From Symbiodinium natans (Eukaryota; Sar; Dinophyceae; Suessiales; Symbiodiniaceae), in assembly GCA_905221605.1 (NCBI GenBank), contig CAJNDS010000387.1:89038-153037 (forward strand): a stretch of 64,000 nucleotides of DNA, written 5' to 3'. The position numbers were made by a program, and so were the translations under genes. Shown here in pieces: positions 29,906-40,212 of the stretch (the first letter of the stretch is position 1; each line of letters begins with the position of its first letter). The notes below the pieces were generated by a model. It was given only the letters and a program-made list of their open reading frames with translations. It had not been told where the DNA came from and searched no databases.

Positions 29906-30705
29906 ATGATCTGGGGGGGTTTCACACTGGTGGCTCCTCATGCTTCAACATCTAGAGTAGCCACGGACGTGAATAGTTAAGCCCGGCCAACGGTTTAGGG
30001 GCTCAGGGGTCCCTGTTGTTTGAACCGCCCAGCACCGCCCACCGGGAGGATCGGGGCACTAAGTAGGGAGATAAGCACCTGAATTGGGGTTTACAAGCTC
30101 AGCCCTAAACCCTGAATCCTAAACCCGAAGCCCGTTCCAGGAGCCTCCGTTTTCCAGTGTCGGCTCGGCTTGCAACTGAATCTCTTGAGGTCTCTTGAAG
30201 TCTCTTGTAAACACAGCCCCCCCACCTGGCAACTGCACGTCACTTCTATGGTCACTTCTCGAAGTTGTGGTCCCTCTGGGGTCCATATTATCATGCGGCC
30301 CCTCTGTTCTAGGGCACCCAAAAAAGAGACCATATTTTTGAGAACTGGCCATATAGATACATGCATATCATATACCAAAAGCAGTGTGTGTGTGTATATA
30401 CATATATATATATATATATTTTTATGCAGCACAGTCTAACAACATTGCAAAGTACTCTAGCGAAACCGTAGGGTATCTCAGCAGAATTCTGTTCGCGGTT
30501 TTAGTAGCAACTGCAAGCGGGGCGATGGCTTGAGCAGCTGCACCGAGTTTTCAACATGCAACCCCCGCTACCAGACAAGTAGCCCTAAACCCTAAACCCT
30601 AAAGCTCGCTCCTTTTTGAGACCACACTGAGTTATCAGTAAGTACCTTAGTCAGGGTGAGGTCATTACAAGTACCCTGGAACTAGCCAAGAAGAAGTTTC
30701 AAGGG

Positions 30706-30817
30706 CTTGGAAGCCCCTTTGCCTTAGTAAGTAGGGTTAGTAAGTTGGGTTATGGGGATTATAAGGGGGCTTGTAAGGGATGCTAGGTAGACTGACTAAG
30801 CCACAAGAGCTTTCAAG
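30706..30817. mobile_element. TIR element, family C
   Basis: Begins CTTGGAAGCCCCTTTGCCTT, ends CCACAAGAGCTTTCAAG, with the C-family interior GTAAGTTGGGTTATGGGGA. Confidence 0.65.
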
Positions 30818-30907
30818 GCAAAAGCCTAGTTGCAAGGCTTTCAGATCACTTCGAAGCCTTTCATCCTCGGAAGTCCCTCGATTTAGGGCTCATGGCGTAG
30901 GGTTTAC

Positions 30908-31019
30908 GTGGAAGCCCTGTTGACTTAGTAAGCTGGGTTTGTACGTTGGGTTATGAGGAGTCTAAGGGGGCCCTCTAGGGGATAACAAGTAGACTTACTA
31001 GGTTAAACGAGCTTCTAGG
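30908..31019. mobile_element. TIR element, family C
   Basis: Begins GTGGAAGCCCTGTTGACTTA, ends ACGAGCTTCTAGG; interior GTTGGGTTATGAGGAG. Less than 100 bp from the previous copy and in the same orientation. Confidence 0.6.
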
Positions 31020-31074
31020 GTTTCAGGGCTTAGGCTTTAGGGTATAGGGTTAGGGTTTGGGGTTTAGGGTTTAG

Positions 31075-31220
31075 TGGAATGGGAGCCGGGGGAGGTCAAG
31101 AAAGTCTTGGTGAAGTGGGACATCCAGCCACAAGAGATCGTGGATGATCTTAACGACCCTGGGCAGCAAAGGCCAAAGCTCCTCCTTAGCAGCCTAAGTG
31201 GGGAGTTGTCTGTGAACTTC
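31075..31220 (+). CDS. candidate internal exon with consensus donor
   Basis: The upstream telomere-like array ends GGGTTTAG, directly giving the acceptor. The frame (TG/GAA TGG GAG...) encodes EWEPGEVKKVLVKWDIQPQE then IVDDLNDPGQQRPKLLLSSL and SGELSVNF. It ends at the perfect donor GTAAGT (31221), after which a CCCTAAA array starts. It reads convincingly as protein for 48 codons; family unknown. Confidence 0.5.
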
Positions 31221-31224
31221 GTAA

Positions 31225-31330
31225 GTGCTACGCCTAAACCCTAAACCCTAAACCCTAAACCCTAAACCCTAAACCCTAAACCCTAAACCCTAAACCCTAA
31301 ACCCTAAACCCTAAACCCTAAACCCTAAAC
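31225..31330. repeat. interstitial telomeric array (CCCTAAA, ~14 units)
   Basis: Perfect heptamers starting within 10 bp of the donor of the exon at 31075-31220, so the array would be intronic. Confidence 0.85.
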
Positions 31331-31843
31331 GGTAGGGTTGCCAAGGATTCAGGGTACTTTTCAGTGCGCTGCGCTTGTCACTCCACTTTGTACCCCGTTT
31401 AGGGTTTAGGGTTTAGGGTTCTTACAGGGTCCGGTAAATCCATCGCCGGAGCCGGCTTAGGGCTTGGAACCTCAAAGCTTAGAAGCTGGAGAGTTTTGTT
31501 TGGAAAGAAGCAACCCGAATCGATGAAGCCGACCTCCCAGGACCTTCGTGGCTTCCGGCGTGTGATTACCGACCTGGGTGCCCCCCTGCGCGAGGCGCGG
31601 TCTGGGCGGGCTTTCGGCCTCGGGTTGCTGTGTCTTATGCCTGGGTGTAAGAAGACCCCTAACCCTAAACCCTAAACCCGATTTCAGGGGCTGTAGCCCT
31701 AAACCCCGAAGCCCGGTTTGAGAGGCTTTAGCCCTAAACCCTACGCCTTGCTTTGCAGTATATTCTTCACAGGGTTTCGTCAAGGACCAGCGTAGTGTGG
31801 GGGGATGGACCCATTGTAGCCCTTAAAAGTCCTAAAAGCCTAC

Positions 31844-31949
31844 CTGGAGGCCCTTTTGACTTAGCAAGTAGGGTTAGTAAGGTGGGTTATGGGGATGTGA
31901 TGAGGGTTTCGATACTCAGTAGACTTACTACGTACAAAGAGCTTCCAAG
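31844..31949. mobile_element. TIR element, family C
   Basis: Begins CTGGAGGCCCTTTTGACTTA and ends CAAAGAGCTTCCAAG. 106 bp. Confidence 0.65.
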
Positions 31950-32546
31950 TGGGTGTTCGGAAAAGAGAAGCTCCAACTCGACGTGGGTAGATGGGTCTTC
32001 CAGAGCCGTCGTTCCACCCACCACACGTAGGGTTAAGGGGGTAGCGAGCCTAACTTCTGCCCTACCTTCCGAGATGTCCCGTAGTGCTTTCAGTCGCTTT
32101 GTCCGGAAGGCGTGACAGACGGGTTCCCGTTTCAGCCGACCAAATCCTTACCAAAGCATGCGCTTATAAGCCGCAAAGAAGAAGGGCTGTTTTGTTGGAG
32201 AGGCTTGTGGGGGCGCTTGAGTGCAAATGTGTCTAAAGCCCGCAAAGGAAAAGGTAGATTGGGAACAAAAGCAGTGAAAGCATGGGTTCAAAGCCCTTCT
32301 GGCACCAATTCCGGAATTTTTTGAAAGAAAGTTTGGCACCCCAAATGCTGCACACCACGCCCTCAGCTGCCTTCACAGGTGGTGCGCGTGAAGTCCGACC
32401 AATCCCACTTGTCCCGGGTCTCCTCGCGCATCTCAGCATGGCCTCAGGGATGTTGAGCTTGCTTGAACCCTGGGTTTAGGGTTTAGGGTTTAGGGTTTAG
32501 GGTTTAGGGTTTAGGGTTTAGGGTTTAGGGTTTAGGGTTTAGGGTT

Positions 32547-32646
32547 GGGAGGATCGAAAGAAGGCAGAACCCCCAAAGTAGTACCCTACACTACTCTTGG
32601 GTCATTCTTAGGGCCCTTAAGGGGATCTACGTTTTGGATCCTCCCC
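32547..32646. mobile_element. TIR element, family F
   Basis: Begins GGGAGGATCGAAAG, ends TTTTGGATCCTCCCC; shares CCCTTAAGGGGATCTAC with the copy at 28646-28729. Directly follows a TTTAGGG array. Confidence 0.6.
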
Positions 32647-32877
32647 AGGGGTCTGGGAACCCTAAAACCTGGACATGTAGGTTTCAAGAAGGGGGTGGGC
32701 TGTGAGACGCACAGCTTGGGATTTGGGAGCCTGAGGGATTCGGGCTTTCGGGTTCTGGTGCTTAGGGTTTTTGGGCTTCAGTTTAAGATTTCAGGTTTTT
32801 GGTTCTTAGGGTTCAGAGTTTAGGGTTGAGGGGTTGAGGGGTTGAGGGGTTGAAGGGTTTAGGGCTGCACTGAACAG

Positions 32878-32965
32878 TCTGCAGTGCGAGATGTTTGAGT
32901 CGGTCCGATCTCAGGATCCCTTCGGCAGAGTGGAAGAGGTTCTGCAAGCGCATGAAGGTTCATGA
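32878..32965 (+). CDS. candidate terminal mini-exon
   Basis: After an AACAG acceptor the frame encodes LQCEMFESVRSQDPFGRVEE then VLQAHEGS and TGA. Amphipathic; family unknown. Confidence 0.3.
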
Positions 32966-33223
32966 GCAGTGGTCAAGGGCTTAGGCAGTTCTATGTAGGG
33001 TCATAGGCTGTAGTTATAAACCCTAAACCCTAAACCCTAAACCCGAAACCCTAATCGAACCCGGCTTAGAATGATACCCCTTGAGCCTTCAAGCGGAGCC
33101 TTCACAGAGGGCTCAGGGTGCACGAGCCTGGGAGTATAGCCCTACCCCCTAAACCCTAAACCCTAAACCCCAAACCCCAAACCCTAAACCCTAAACCCTA
33201 AACCCTAAACCCTACTACACGAG

Positions 33224-33310
33224 GCAAGTCGACGCAGCGCTCCCTACAGCAGCTCCAGAACGTCTTCGGAAGTGGGCTGATGGACGCTTGGCCACCTCGA
33301 AGACTCCAAC
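33224..33310 (+). CDS. candidate mini-exon
   Basis: Immediately after a CCCTAAA array and ACGAG. The frame GC/AAG TCG ACG encodes KSTQRSLQQLQNVFGSGLMD then AWPPRRL. The 3' boundary is not resolved. Confidence 0.25.
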
Positions 33311-33890
33311 CCCTAAACCCACATTCCCCGAGCGTCCGACGGGGTCGTTTAGGGTTTAGGGTTTAGGGTTTAGGGTTTAGGGTTTAGGGTTTAGGGTTAG
33401 GGTTTAGGGTTTAGGGTTCAGAAGGGTGGTTGCTCAGTGCTTTCTCCTAAACGCAATGGCCTTCCAAGATGCCTCTGCTGCCATGCGTACCGTGGGTTTT
33501 GCCTTAGGGTTTAGGGTTTGGCGTTTGGGGTTGAGGGTTTAGGGTTATTGCTGTAAGCAGAGGGTGTTGTAACTATAGGGCTTGCGGTCCGTGGAGCCTT
33601 GCCTATATAACTTAACTGCCATGAACCTTCAGAAATGGAGATGGACGTCCTCAGGTTTCCAGTAGGAGACGCTGCGCGACACACTGCGATTTAAGGTGCA
33701 CAGCTTAAAACCCTAAGCCCTGATCCCTAAACCGGCTTAGCAGCCTGAAGGCCCCCCCTCAACCCGAAGCCGCGAAGCCGAAGTGCAAGGACGAGGGTGA
33801 GGGCGGTGAGGGCGAAGGCACCGAGGAGCAGCCCGACTTGGTGGAGGCGGCGGCCTGGCCAGAGATGCGGTTTTTGGGGGATCCCTCTGT

Positions 33891-34885
33891 CCGACATGCA
33901 AATTGGGGGTCCGACATGCCAAGGTAGGTTTTCGAGAAGCAAACTTTCTTGGGGTCCGACATGCAAAGGTAGGTTTTCGAGATGCAAACTTGCTTGGCTG
34001 CTTGGACCTGAATCTCATCCAGCGACAGACATGTTTTCGAGATGCAAACTGCTGAGCCCTTGGAGGAAATCCTATTAAAAGTAAAGAGACAGGGAGGAAT
34101 TTTCTCTGGATAATAGAATCCTGGTCCGACATGCAAGGTTGGGTTTTCGAGATGCAAACTCCCGATTTCCCGTAAAATTAGTAAAATAGTAAAATAGTAA
34201 AATCGTAAAATAGTAAAATAGTAAAATAGTAAATAGTAAAATAGTAAAATAGTAAAATAGTAAAATAGTAAAATCTGGGTCGGACCGGCACAGGTGGGTT
34301 TTCGAGATGCAAACTGTTGAGCCCGTGGAGGAAATCCTATTAAAAGTAAAGAGACAGGGAGGAATTTTCTCTGGATAATAGAATCCTGGTCCGACATGCA
34401 AGGTTGGGTTTTCGAGATGCAAACTCCCGATTTCCCGTAAAATTAGTAAAATAGTAAAATAGTAAAATAGTAAAATAGTAAAATCTGGGTCGGACCGGCA
34501 CAGGTGGGTTTTCGAGATGCAAACTGCTGAGCCCGTGGAGGAAATCCTATTAAAAGTAAAGAGACAGGGAGGAATTTTCTCTGGATAATAGAATCCTGGT
34601 CCGACATGCAAGGTTGGGTTTTCGAGATGCAAACTCCCGATTTCCCGTAAAATTAGTAAAATAGTAAAATCTGGGTCGGACCGGCACAGGTGGGTGTTCG
34701 AGATGCAAACTGCTGAGCCCGTGGAGGAAATCCTATTAAAAGTAAAGAGACAGGGAGGAATTTTCTCTGGATAATAGAATCCTGGTCCGACATGCAAGGT
34801 TGGGTTTTCGAGATGCAAACGGCCTGGTGCCATGCATCTCGGGCGCGCGCTTTGCATCTCGAAAACCCAACCTTGCATGTCGGAC
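33891..34885. repeat. complex satellite with nested 8-bp microsatellite
   Basis: The core phrases CCGACATGCAA and TTTTCGAGATGCAAAC recur throughout. From 34034 a larger unit repeats with starts near 34034, 34299, 34509 and 34695 (periods about 265, 210 and 186 bp). Length differences come mainly from an internal (AAAATAGT)n tract with about 13, 6 and 3 units. Long open frames on the minus strand here (poly Leu/Phe/Tyr) are repeat artefacts. Confidence 0.9.
34785..34885. repeat. 35-bp perfect inverted repeat closing the satellite
   Basis: 34785-34819 starts GTCCGACATGCAAGG; 34851-34885 is its exact reverse complement, ending CCTTGCATGTCGGAC. The 31-bp spacer itself contains ATGCATCTCG and a GCGCGCGC run. 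Can fold as a long hairpin. Confidence 0.9.
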
Positions 34886-35561
34886 GCCGCAGTCCCCGGT
34901 TTTTGGCCCTGAAAACTCCAAAGGGTTAGGGTTTAGGGTTTAGGGTTTAGGGTTTAGGGCAAACCCTGAATCTTAAAAAGGCCCTACAAGCCCCCTAAAA
35001 CCCCTCAAGCCCCTTAGGCCCCAGAAACCCCTAAAACCCCTAAGGGCCCCAAACCCCTAAAACCCCCCCCAAACCCTTCAACCCTAGAAGCCCCTACGGC
35101 TGCCGACTTGAGAGTGATTTTACCCTAAACCCTAAACCCCAAACCCTAAACCCTAAACCCTAAACCCTAAACCCTTTACCTCTGGGAAGGTCCTGCACTC
35201 TTACTTAGCCCCAAACCGAGGCAGGGTCCTGTTGAAGCCCACGGGTTTTGGGGATTAAGGGTTCAAGATGTAGGCTTCAGGATGTAGGGTTTCGGGTTTT
35301 AGGGTTTAGGGCTTAGGGCTTAGGGTTTAGGGTTTGGGGTTTGATGTAGGCTACAGGATTTAGGGTTTGGGTTTGGGACTTTCACCTGCCTTAGAAAGCC
35401 AAAACTGCAACAACAGCAATTTTTGGGGGCTTAGGGCCCTGGAACCGAAGGCTGTATGCAGGGATTTGGGGCCCCCTAAACCCTAAGCCCTGTAAACGCC
35501 CTAAGCTCTTAGCCCTAAACCCTTAAACCCCCTAAGCTCTTCGCCCTAAAGCCTTCCGCAG

Positions 35562-35644
35562 CTTCGAGGACACCTATGAAAACATCGCAATCGACATCGA
35601 CGACGCGCTTCCCTCAGGCCCTGGCGGGCCCAAGGGCGGGCCGG
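35562..35644 (+). CDS. candidate mini-exon
   Basis: Pyrimidine-rich acceptor GCCTTCCGCAG; the frame encodes SFEDTYENIAIDIDDALPSG then PGGPKGGP. GT donor (GTAACC) at 35645, followed by CCCTAAA/TTTAGGG units. Family unknown. Confidence 0.4.
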
Positions 35645-36753
35645 GTAACCCTAAACCCGCGTTTAGGGTTTAGGGTTAGGGTTTAGGGCTGAGGGTTTAG
35701 GGTCTAGGGTTTAGGGTTCTACTGATAGCGGGGTCATAAGAGCTCCTTTCTCGTAAGGAATGAGGCACCTCCTATTCAGAGGAGATCCCTCATTTTTTGT
35801 AACCTTTTCTGGGATTCTGTAGGGAGCCAAAATCCCTAACTGCAAAGAACAAGCACCACTCGAGCCGACTGTTAGACGAGGTTCTGGGGGTTTAAGGCTT
35901 AGGGTTTAGGGTTGAGGGTTTATGGTTTAGGGTTTAGGGTTTAGAGTTCAGCTTTGCTAGGCTTGAGGGCTGCAACTCAAAATACCAAATCTGGCAACCT
36001 CCACTCCAAACGCCACACCCAGTGCAAGCCGCATACTTGCATTTCTAAACCCTCAACCCTGGCCATATCATTGAGTGTTCGCGAGGGATCAAGGAGTTCT
36101 ATACATTATATGTGTGTCTCCAAAAAGTCGCGGGGGTGAAATCCTTATGTTTGGAACCCCCCACAAAAAGGGGCACCCCTATTTCGGAAGCCGTCGGATG
36201 TCAAGGCATCGACAGCTTCCTTCTCTTTGAAGTGTTTGAGCTTTGTCTTCATCTTTGGGATGTGTGGCTTCTGGCGACCGAACCTGTCTTCAGGAGCTTA
36301 ACTGCGGGAGGCTGCCTACACCCAACAACCCCTCACCTCGCGCAGGTTCAGGCGTCCTGCCGAAAGAGGCCTATGAGCATGACGAAGCCGTTCTGCAGCT
36401 CGGATCTGCCCAGAGGGTTTAGGGTTTAGGGTTTAGGGTTTAGGGCTGTTACACGTTTGATACTGGATGATGGCTTAAATTGGTGTGGCGAGGAAATAGA
36501 AGTAGGGTTTTCCTCTGAACCCTAACCCCTGAACCCTAAACCCTAAACCCTAAACCCTAAACCCTAAACCCTCAAGACAAAATAAATAGAAATTGTATGT
36601 GGTATCATTCTGAATTTTCCGAGGTATTTGTCTAAACAGCTGACAAACAGAGCTTAAGTAAATTAATCCCAAAGCGGGAGGCCGGGAGGCCAAATGTTCA
36701 ATTTACTTAAACCTCTGGGGCCTTCCCGGGTCCTGGCAAACCAAACCCAAATC

Positions 36754-37110
36754 GCCTCCCAAAGCCGAAAATCGGCTTCCAAAACCCCAAATTGGGATTG
36801 GCTTCCCAAAGCCCAAAAATTGGCCCCAAAGCCCAAAATTTGCTCCCCAAGCCCAAAATTGGCTTCCGGAGCCGAACGAAAACTAACCCCCAAACTCAAA
36901 ACTGGCTCCAAAACCCAAAATTGGCTCCCCAAGCCCAAAATTGGCTTCCGGAGCCCAAAATTGGCTCCAAAGGCCAAAATTAAAATTGGCCCCCAAAGCC
37001 CAAAATTTGCTCCCCAAGCCAGATTTGGTTACGGAGCCCAAAATTGGCTCCCAGATCCCAAAATTGACCCAAAATTTGCTCCCAAGCCCAAAATTGCCTT
37101 CCAAAACCCC
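36754..37110. repeat. minisatellite, ~20-30-bp units of CCCAAAATTGGCTCC type
   Basis: Units with the core GCCCAAAATTGGCT repeat with variable spacers. All six frames stay open for long stretches because the repeat lacks stops; the predicted peptides (APKPKI-type, or LGFGANF on the minus strand) are artefacts. Confidence 0.85.
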
Positions 37111-37694
37111 CAAACCCGTCCCGTCGTATCATCTGCCGCCCCCCCCCCCCCACGCCGACCCTAAAACCTAAAATCTAAAAAGAAAACGTTTCGCTCAAAG
37201 CTTTCGCTCAAAACTTATTGGGACCCAAACCCTATACAATTTCTATAAACCCTAAACCCTAAACCCTAAACCTGTTTTGGGTTTTGGGGCTTCAAGAGAA
37301 CCGGGGCATAAGGTCGAGTGTGAGAATGGCCGGGAGGCTGTTTTGAGGTAACTTCGGTCCAAGGCTTCAGGTCCCGGGAACGACGTAGGGTTTAGGGTTT
37401 AGGGTTTAGGGTTTAGGGTTTAGGGTTTAGGGTTTAGGGTTTAGGGTTTAGGGTTTAGGGTTTAGGGCTAGCCTCCTGTATTGAAGGTTCTTGCAGCCAC
37501 CCACACTGGCCCTCCGAACCCTAAACCCCTACACCCCAAAACCCCAAAACCCCCTCAACCCCGGAACCCTAAACCCCGAACCCCCCAAACCCCCTGAACC
37601 CCCTAAACCCTAAACCCTAAACCCCTAAACCCCAAAACCCTAAACCCCAAAACCCGAAACCCCCCAAAGCCCCAAACCCCTAACCGCCTCTCAG

Positions 37695-37752
37695 GTACTT
37701 CTCCGCCTCCCAGCAGTGCTACATTCCTGCGAAAGTGGAGACGTGGCTTTAG
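37695..37752 (+). CDS. candidate terminal mini-exon
   Basis: Acceptor ACCGCCTCTCAG, then G/TAC TTC... encoding YFSASQQCYIPAKVETWL and TAG. The stop is formed by the first TTTAG of the next telomeric array, so a missed donor just upstream is also possible. Confidence 0.3.
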
Positions 37753-38140
37753 GGTTTAGGGTTTACGGTTTAGGGTTTAGGGTCTAGGGTTTAGGGTTTA
37801 GGGTTTAGGGTTTAGGGTTTAGGGCATGTAGGGTTTAGGGTGTAGGGTTTAGGGGATTGTTGGTCATGGCGAGCCCAAGGTTTTCTTTTTGTTGGTGCCC
37901 TTTTTTGAGCGTTCCTACCAAGCCCGCCTCCTAAAAAAGACTGCAAGATGCCTAAGTTACATGTGGGGCTTTAGGGGTTTGGGGTTTTTGGGGTTCGGGT
38001 TTTGTGGGTTTTGGGATTTTGGGGGGTCTAAGGGGCATCGTGTTTGCTGGTTCCGAGAATGGGCTTCGGGCTCCCGCTGTAGGGCTTTAACACAAACCCT
38101 CCACGCTCAAAGATAGGCCTTTCTTCAGCGTTAGGGGTTG

Positions 38141-38239
38141 GGATGTTCTCCCTGATACTAACATTCCTGAATAGGGATTGTAATAGGGGGAGTACAATAA
38201 TCCCTATAAGAAGGACTGTCAGTATAAGGGGGAACATCC
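38141..38239. mobile_element. TIR element, family D
   Basis: Begins GGATGTTCTCCCTGATACTA and ends CAGTATAAGGGGGAACATCC. 99 bp. Confidence 0.7.
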
Positions 38240-38700
38240 GAAGGTTTAGGGTTTAGGGTTTAGGGTGTTTAGGGGTTTTAGGGGGGCTTTGCACTTCTTG
38301 ATCACCTCGCAGCCCCTGGCCGCCAATAGCTTTGTTCTACAAAACCAGATTCTCGCAGCAAAACCTGGTTCTAGAGGCCCTTACAACAATCCCAAAAACC
38401 CTTTCAAAGTCCCAGATCAGCCAGGGCCAACAGTTGGGTGTACCGTTTAGTGTTTAGGGTTCAGGGTTTAGGGTTCACTTCTCACAGTTCAAATGAGAGT
38501 TTGGGCTCCAGTTTAGGGTTTAAGATCTTTCTTTTGAGCTTAGGCTTTAGGCTCTTGGGGCTGTTGGAGTTCTCGAGCCCGAAACCCGAAACCCTAAACC
38601 CTAAACCCTAAACCCTAAACCCTAAACCCTAAACCCTAACCCCCCTAGATTGGAGTTCTTGAGCCCCCGCCACATTAGAAGCCCCGAGAATTGTGCCCAG

Positions 38701-38775
38701 GAAGGGCCTGGAAACTTCGAGGAGGAGGATGGATTGCCCCTGTATACCATCCTGGCCCCGCGGCCGCCGTTTGGG
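38701..38775 (+). CDS. candidate mini-exon
   Basis: Acceptor ATTGTGCCCAG; the frame GAA GGG CCT... encodes EGPGNFEEEDGLPLYTILAP then RPPFG. 3' boundary unclear. Confidence 0.3.
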
Positions 38776-38877
38776 AGTTGGGGATTTTGGGGGGTTAGGG
38801 GTTTAGGGTTTAGGGTTTAGGGTTTAGGGTTTAGGGTTTAGGGTTTAGGGTTTAGGAGGTTTCTTTAAAATAAGGGA

Positions 38878-38955
38878 CCCCCTAAAAAAAGGACCCCTGA
38901 ATGGTAAGATCCCCTTGTAATAAGGACCCCAATAAGGTACCCCTAATTTCGGAAA
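38878..38955. mobile_element. TIR element family K, degenerate copy
   Basis: TAAGGGACCCC and AGGACCCC/AAGGTACCCCT phrases resemble the elements at 50797-50905 and 55826-55929; the ends are poorly preserved. Confidence 0.35.
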
Positions 38956-39092
38956 CATCCATGTAGGGGTTTGGGGTTTAGCAATTTGGTGTTCAGGGTG
39001 TTGGAGCTTAGAGTTTTTCAGTACTTTGCTGAGGGCCCCAAAGGTTTCCCAGAGAGGAGTCTTCTGATTCCTGGGGCCTTCTCATTCTCCAG

Positions 39093-39140
39093 AGAACCAG
39101 CCTGGGTGGCTCGAGCGACTTCTTCATGAAGTTGCTCAGC
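39093..39140 (+). CDS. candidate 48-bp internal exon with strong splice sites
   Basis: Acceptor TCTCATTCTCCAG and donor GTGAGT are both textbook. In phase 0 it encodes RTSLGGSSDFFMKLLS; another frame (NQPGWLERLLHEVAQ) is also open. Confidence 0.4.
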
Positions 39141-39624
39141 GTGAGTGTTTGGAAGCGTCTGTTTCCCGCTGCGCTGCATGACTGGACCAGTCAAAGCTGG
39201 AACCTGAAGTCATGAAACCCTGAAACCCTCAAACCCCACAACCCCCAAAACCCCACAACTCCAAAACCTCAAAACCCTACAACCCTAAAACCTCAAAACC
39301 CCAAAACCCCCAATGACCGAGACCTCAACTAGCAAGCTGCCCTTCCGAGCAGCTCCCGAGGTTGGCGTTCGTGCGCAGCATCGAGTGCCTCAGCATCCCC
39401 TTGAGTGTCTGAAGGGCATCTGCTCTGTAGCTGTTTACGGTTTAGGGTTTAGAGTTTAGGGTTTAGGGTTTAGAGTTTAGGGTTTAGGGTTCAGGGTTTA
39501 GAGTTTAGGGTTTAGGGTTTAGAGTTTAGGGTTTAGGGTTTAGAGTTTAGGGTTTTGAGTTTAGAGTTTAGGGTTTAGGGTTTAGGGTTTAGAGTAGGGC
39601 TTGGGGTAGAGGGCTTAGGGTTTA

Positions 39625-39735
39625 CTACTAGTTGCGCAAGAACCCCCCAAAAGCATGAAGAACTACTATCCCGAAACTTCCTCTTTCAGGAAGAACATGG
39701 GGTGTTTTTGGATGGTTCTTAAAACAAATAGTAGT
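39625..39735. mobile_element. TIR element, family J
   Basis: Begins CTACTAGTTGCGCAAGAACC and ends TTCTTAAAACAAATAGTAG. Relatives at 51630-51819 and 59358-59480. Confidence 0.55.
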
Positions 39736-40064
39736 TTAGGGGGGGCCCGGGCCTCGAAACACCAAACCTAAGGTTTCAGGAATTCGGGCTGCAAATACAG
39801 GAACCACTTCCGAAGCCCAAACAATTCTTTTGCGAAGCCTTTCTGAAGGTTTAGGGTTGAGGGTTTAGGGTTGAGGGTTTAGGGTTTAGGGTTTAGGGTT
39901 TGGGGTTTGGGGTTTGGGGTTTGCCCCGCCTCTACACCCTAAACCCTAAACCCTACATTAAACCCTCCCCGACACCCCTGTAAGAAGTCAACTAGTCCTG
40001 ACTTCATGGGCTCTTCCGCACACCAGGTGGCGCAAATATTGTAGAATCCCACCCTGCCTTCCCT

Positions 40065-40124
40065 CCCCCCGCCCCCCCCCCCCCCAAAAAAAAAAAAAAA
40101 AAAAACAACAACAACAACAACAGC

Positions 40125-40211
<87 letters not shown>
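40065..40211. repeat. composite C-run, A20 and (CAA)~35 tract at the LINE 3' end
   Basis: On the minus strand this is (TTG)n followed by T20 and a G run, directly after the LINE 3' region. One CAG interrupts the CAA units. It could be the element's tail, its target microsatellite, or both. A 94-residue poly-Val minus frame here is a repeat artefact. Confidence 0.9.

Positions 40212-40212
<1 letters not shown>

Larger units (their letters stand above)
17937..31074. repeat. telomeric-repeat and TIR-element block with exon-like islands
   Basis: Dense arrays in both orientations (18285-18332, 18448-18540, 20216-20308, 20490-20740, 22268-22328, 23363-23487, 23951-24035, 24135-24226, 24668-24810, 25387-25493, 27560-27660, 28104-28148, 28500-28553). 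Variants include TTTGGGG (27790-27870) and a ~35-bp higher-order repeat at 26955-27085. Local duplications lie at 19562-19659 and 24949-25036, a (GA)n tract at 26004-26079, and a (TA)n tract at 30392-30420. TIR elements and exon-like islands are listed separately; no long ORF is convincing. Confidence 0.75.
31331..33890. other. mixed spacer: telomeric arrays, TIR elements, short exon-like patches
   Basis: Arrays at 31399-31425, 32473-32545, 33015-33045, 33140-33215 and 33345-33418. Small open frames around 31753-32479 exist on both strands with no recognised product. Exon-like patches at 32878 and 33224 are listed separately; 33755-33870 reads PEAAKPKCKDEGEGGEGEGT in one frame, weakly exon-like. 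Confidence 0.6.
34886..40064. repeat. telomeric-repeat block with minisatellite and TIR elements
   Basis: Arrays at 34925-34960, 35121-35172, 36417-36443, 36530-36570, 37387-37468, 37600-37680 (CCCCAAA variants), 37750-37850, 38590-38638, 38795-38855, a TTTAGAG-variant higher-order array at 39437-39597, and 39847-39915. Exon-like islands at 35562, 37695, 38701 and 39093 are listed separately. Confidence 0.75.

Noticed and set aside
33759-34921. Minus-strand ORFs of 131-267 codons with repeated LLFYYFTI segments
   Set aside because: They follow the satellite unit and its AAAATAGT tract exactly, and change length with repeat number; no independent coding evidence.
36663-37171. ORFs of 76-156 codons on both strands (APKPKI / LGFGANF repeats)
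   Set aside because: Minisatellite lacking stop codons in several frames.
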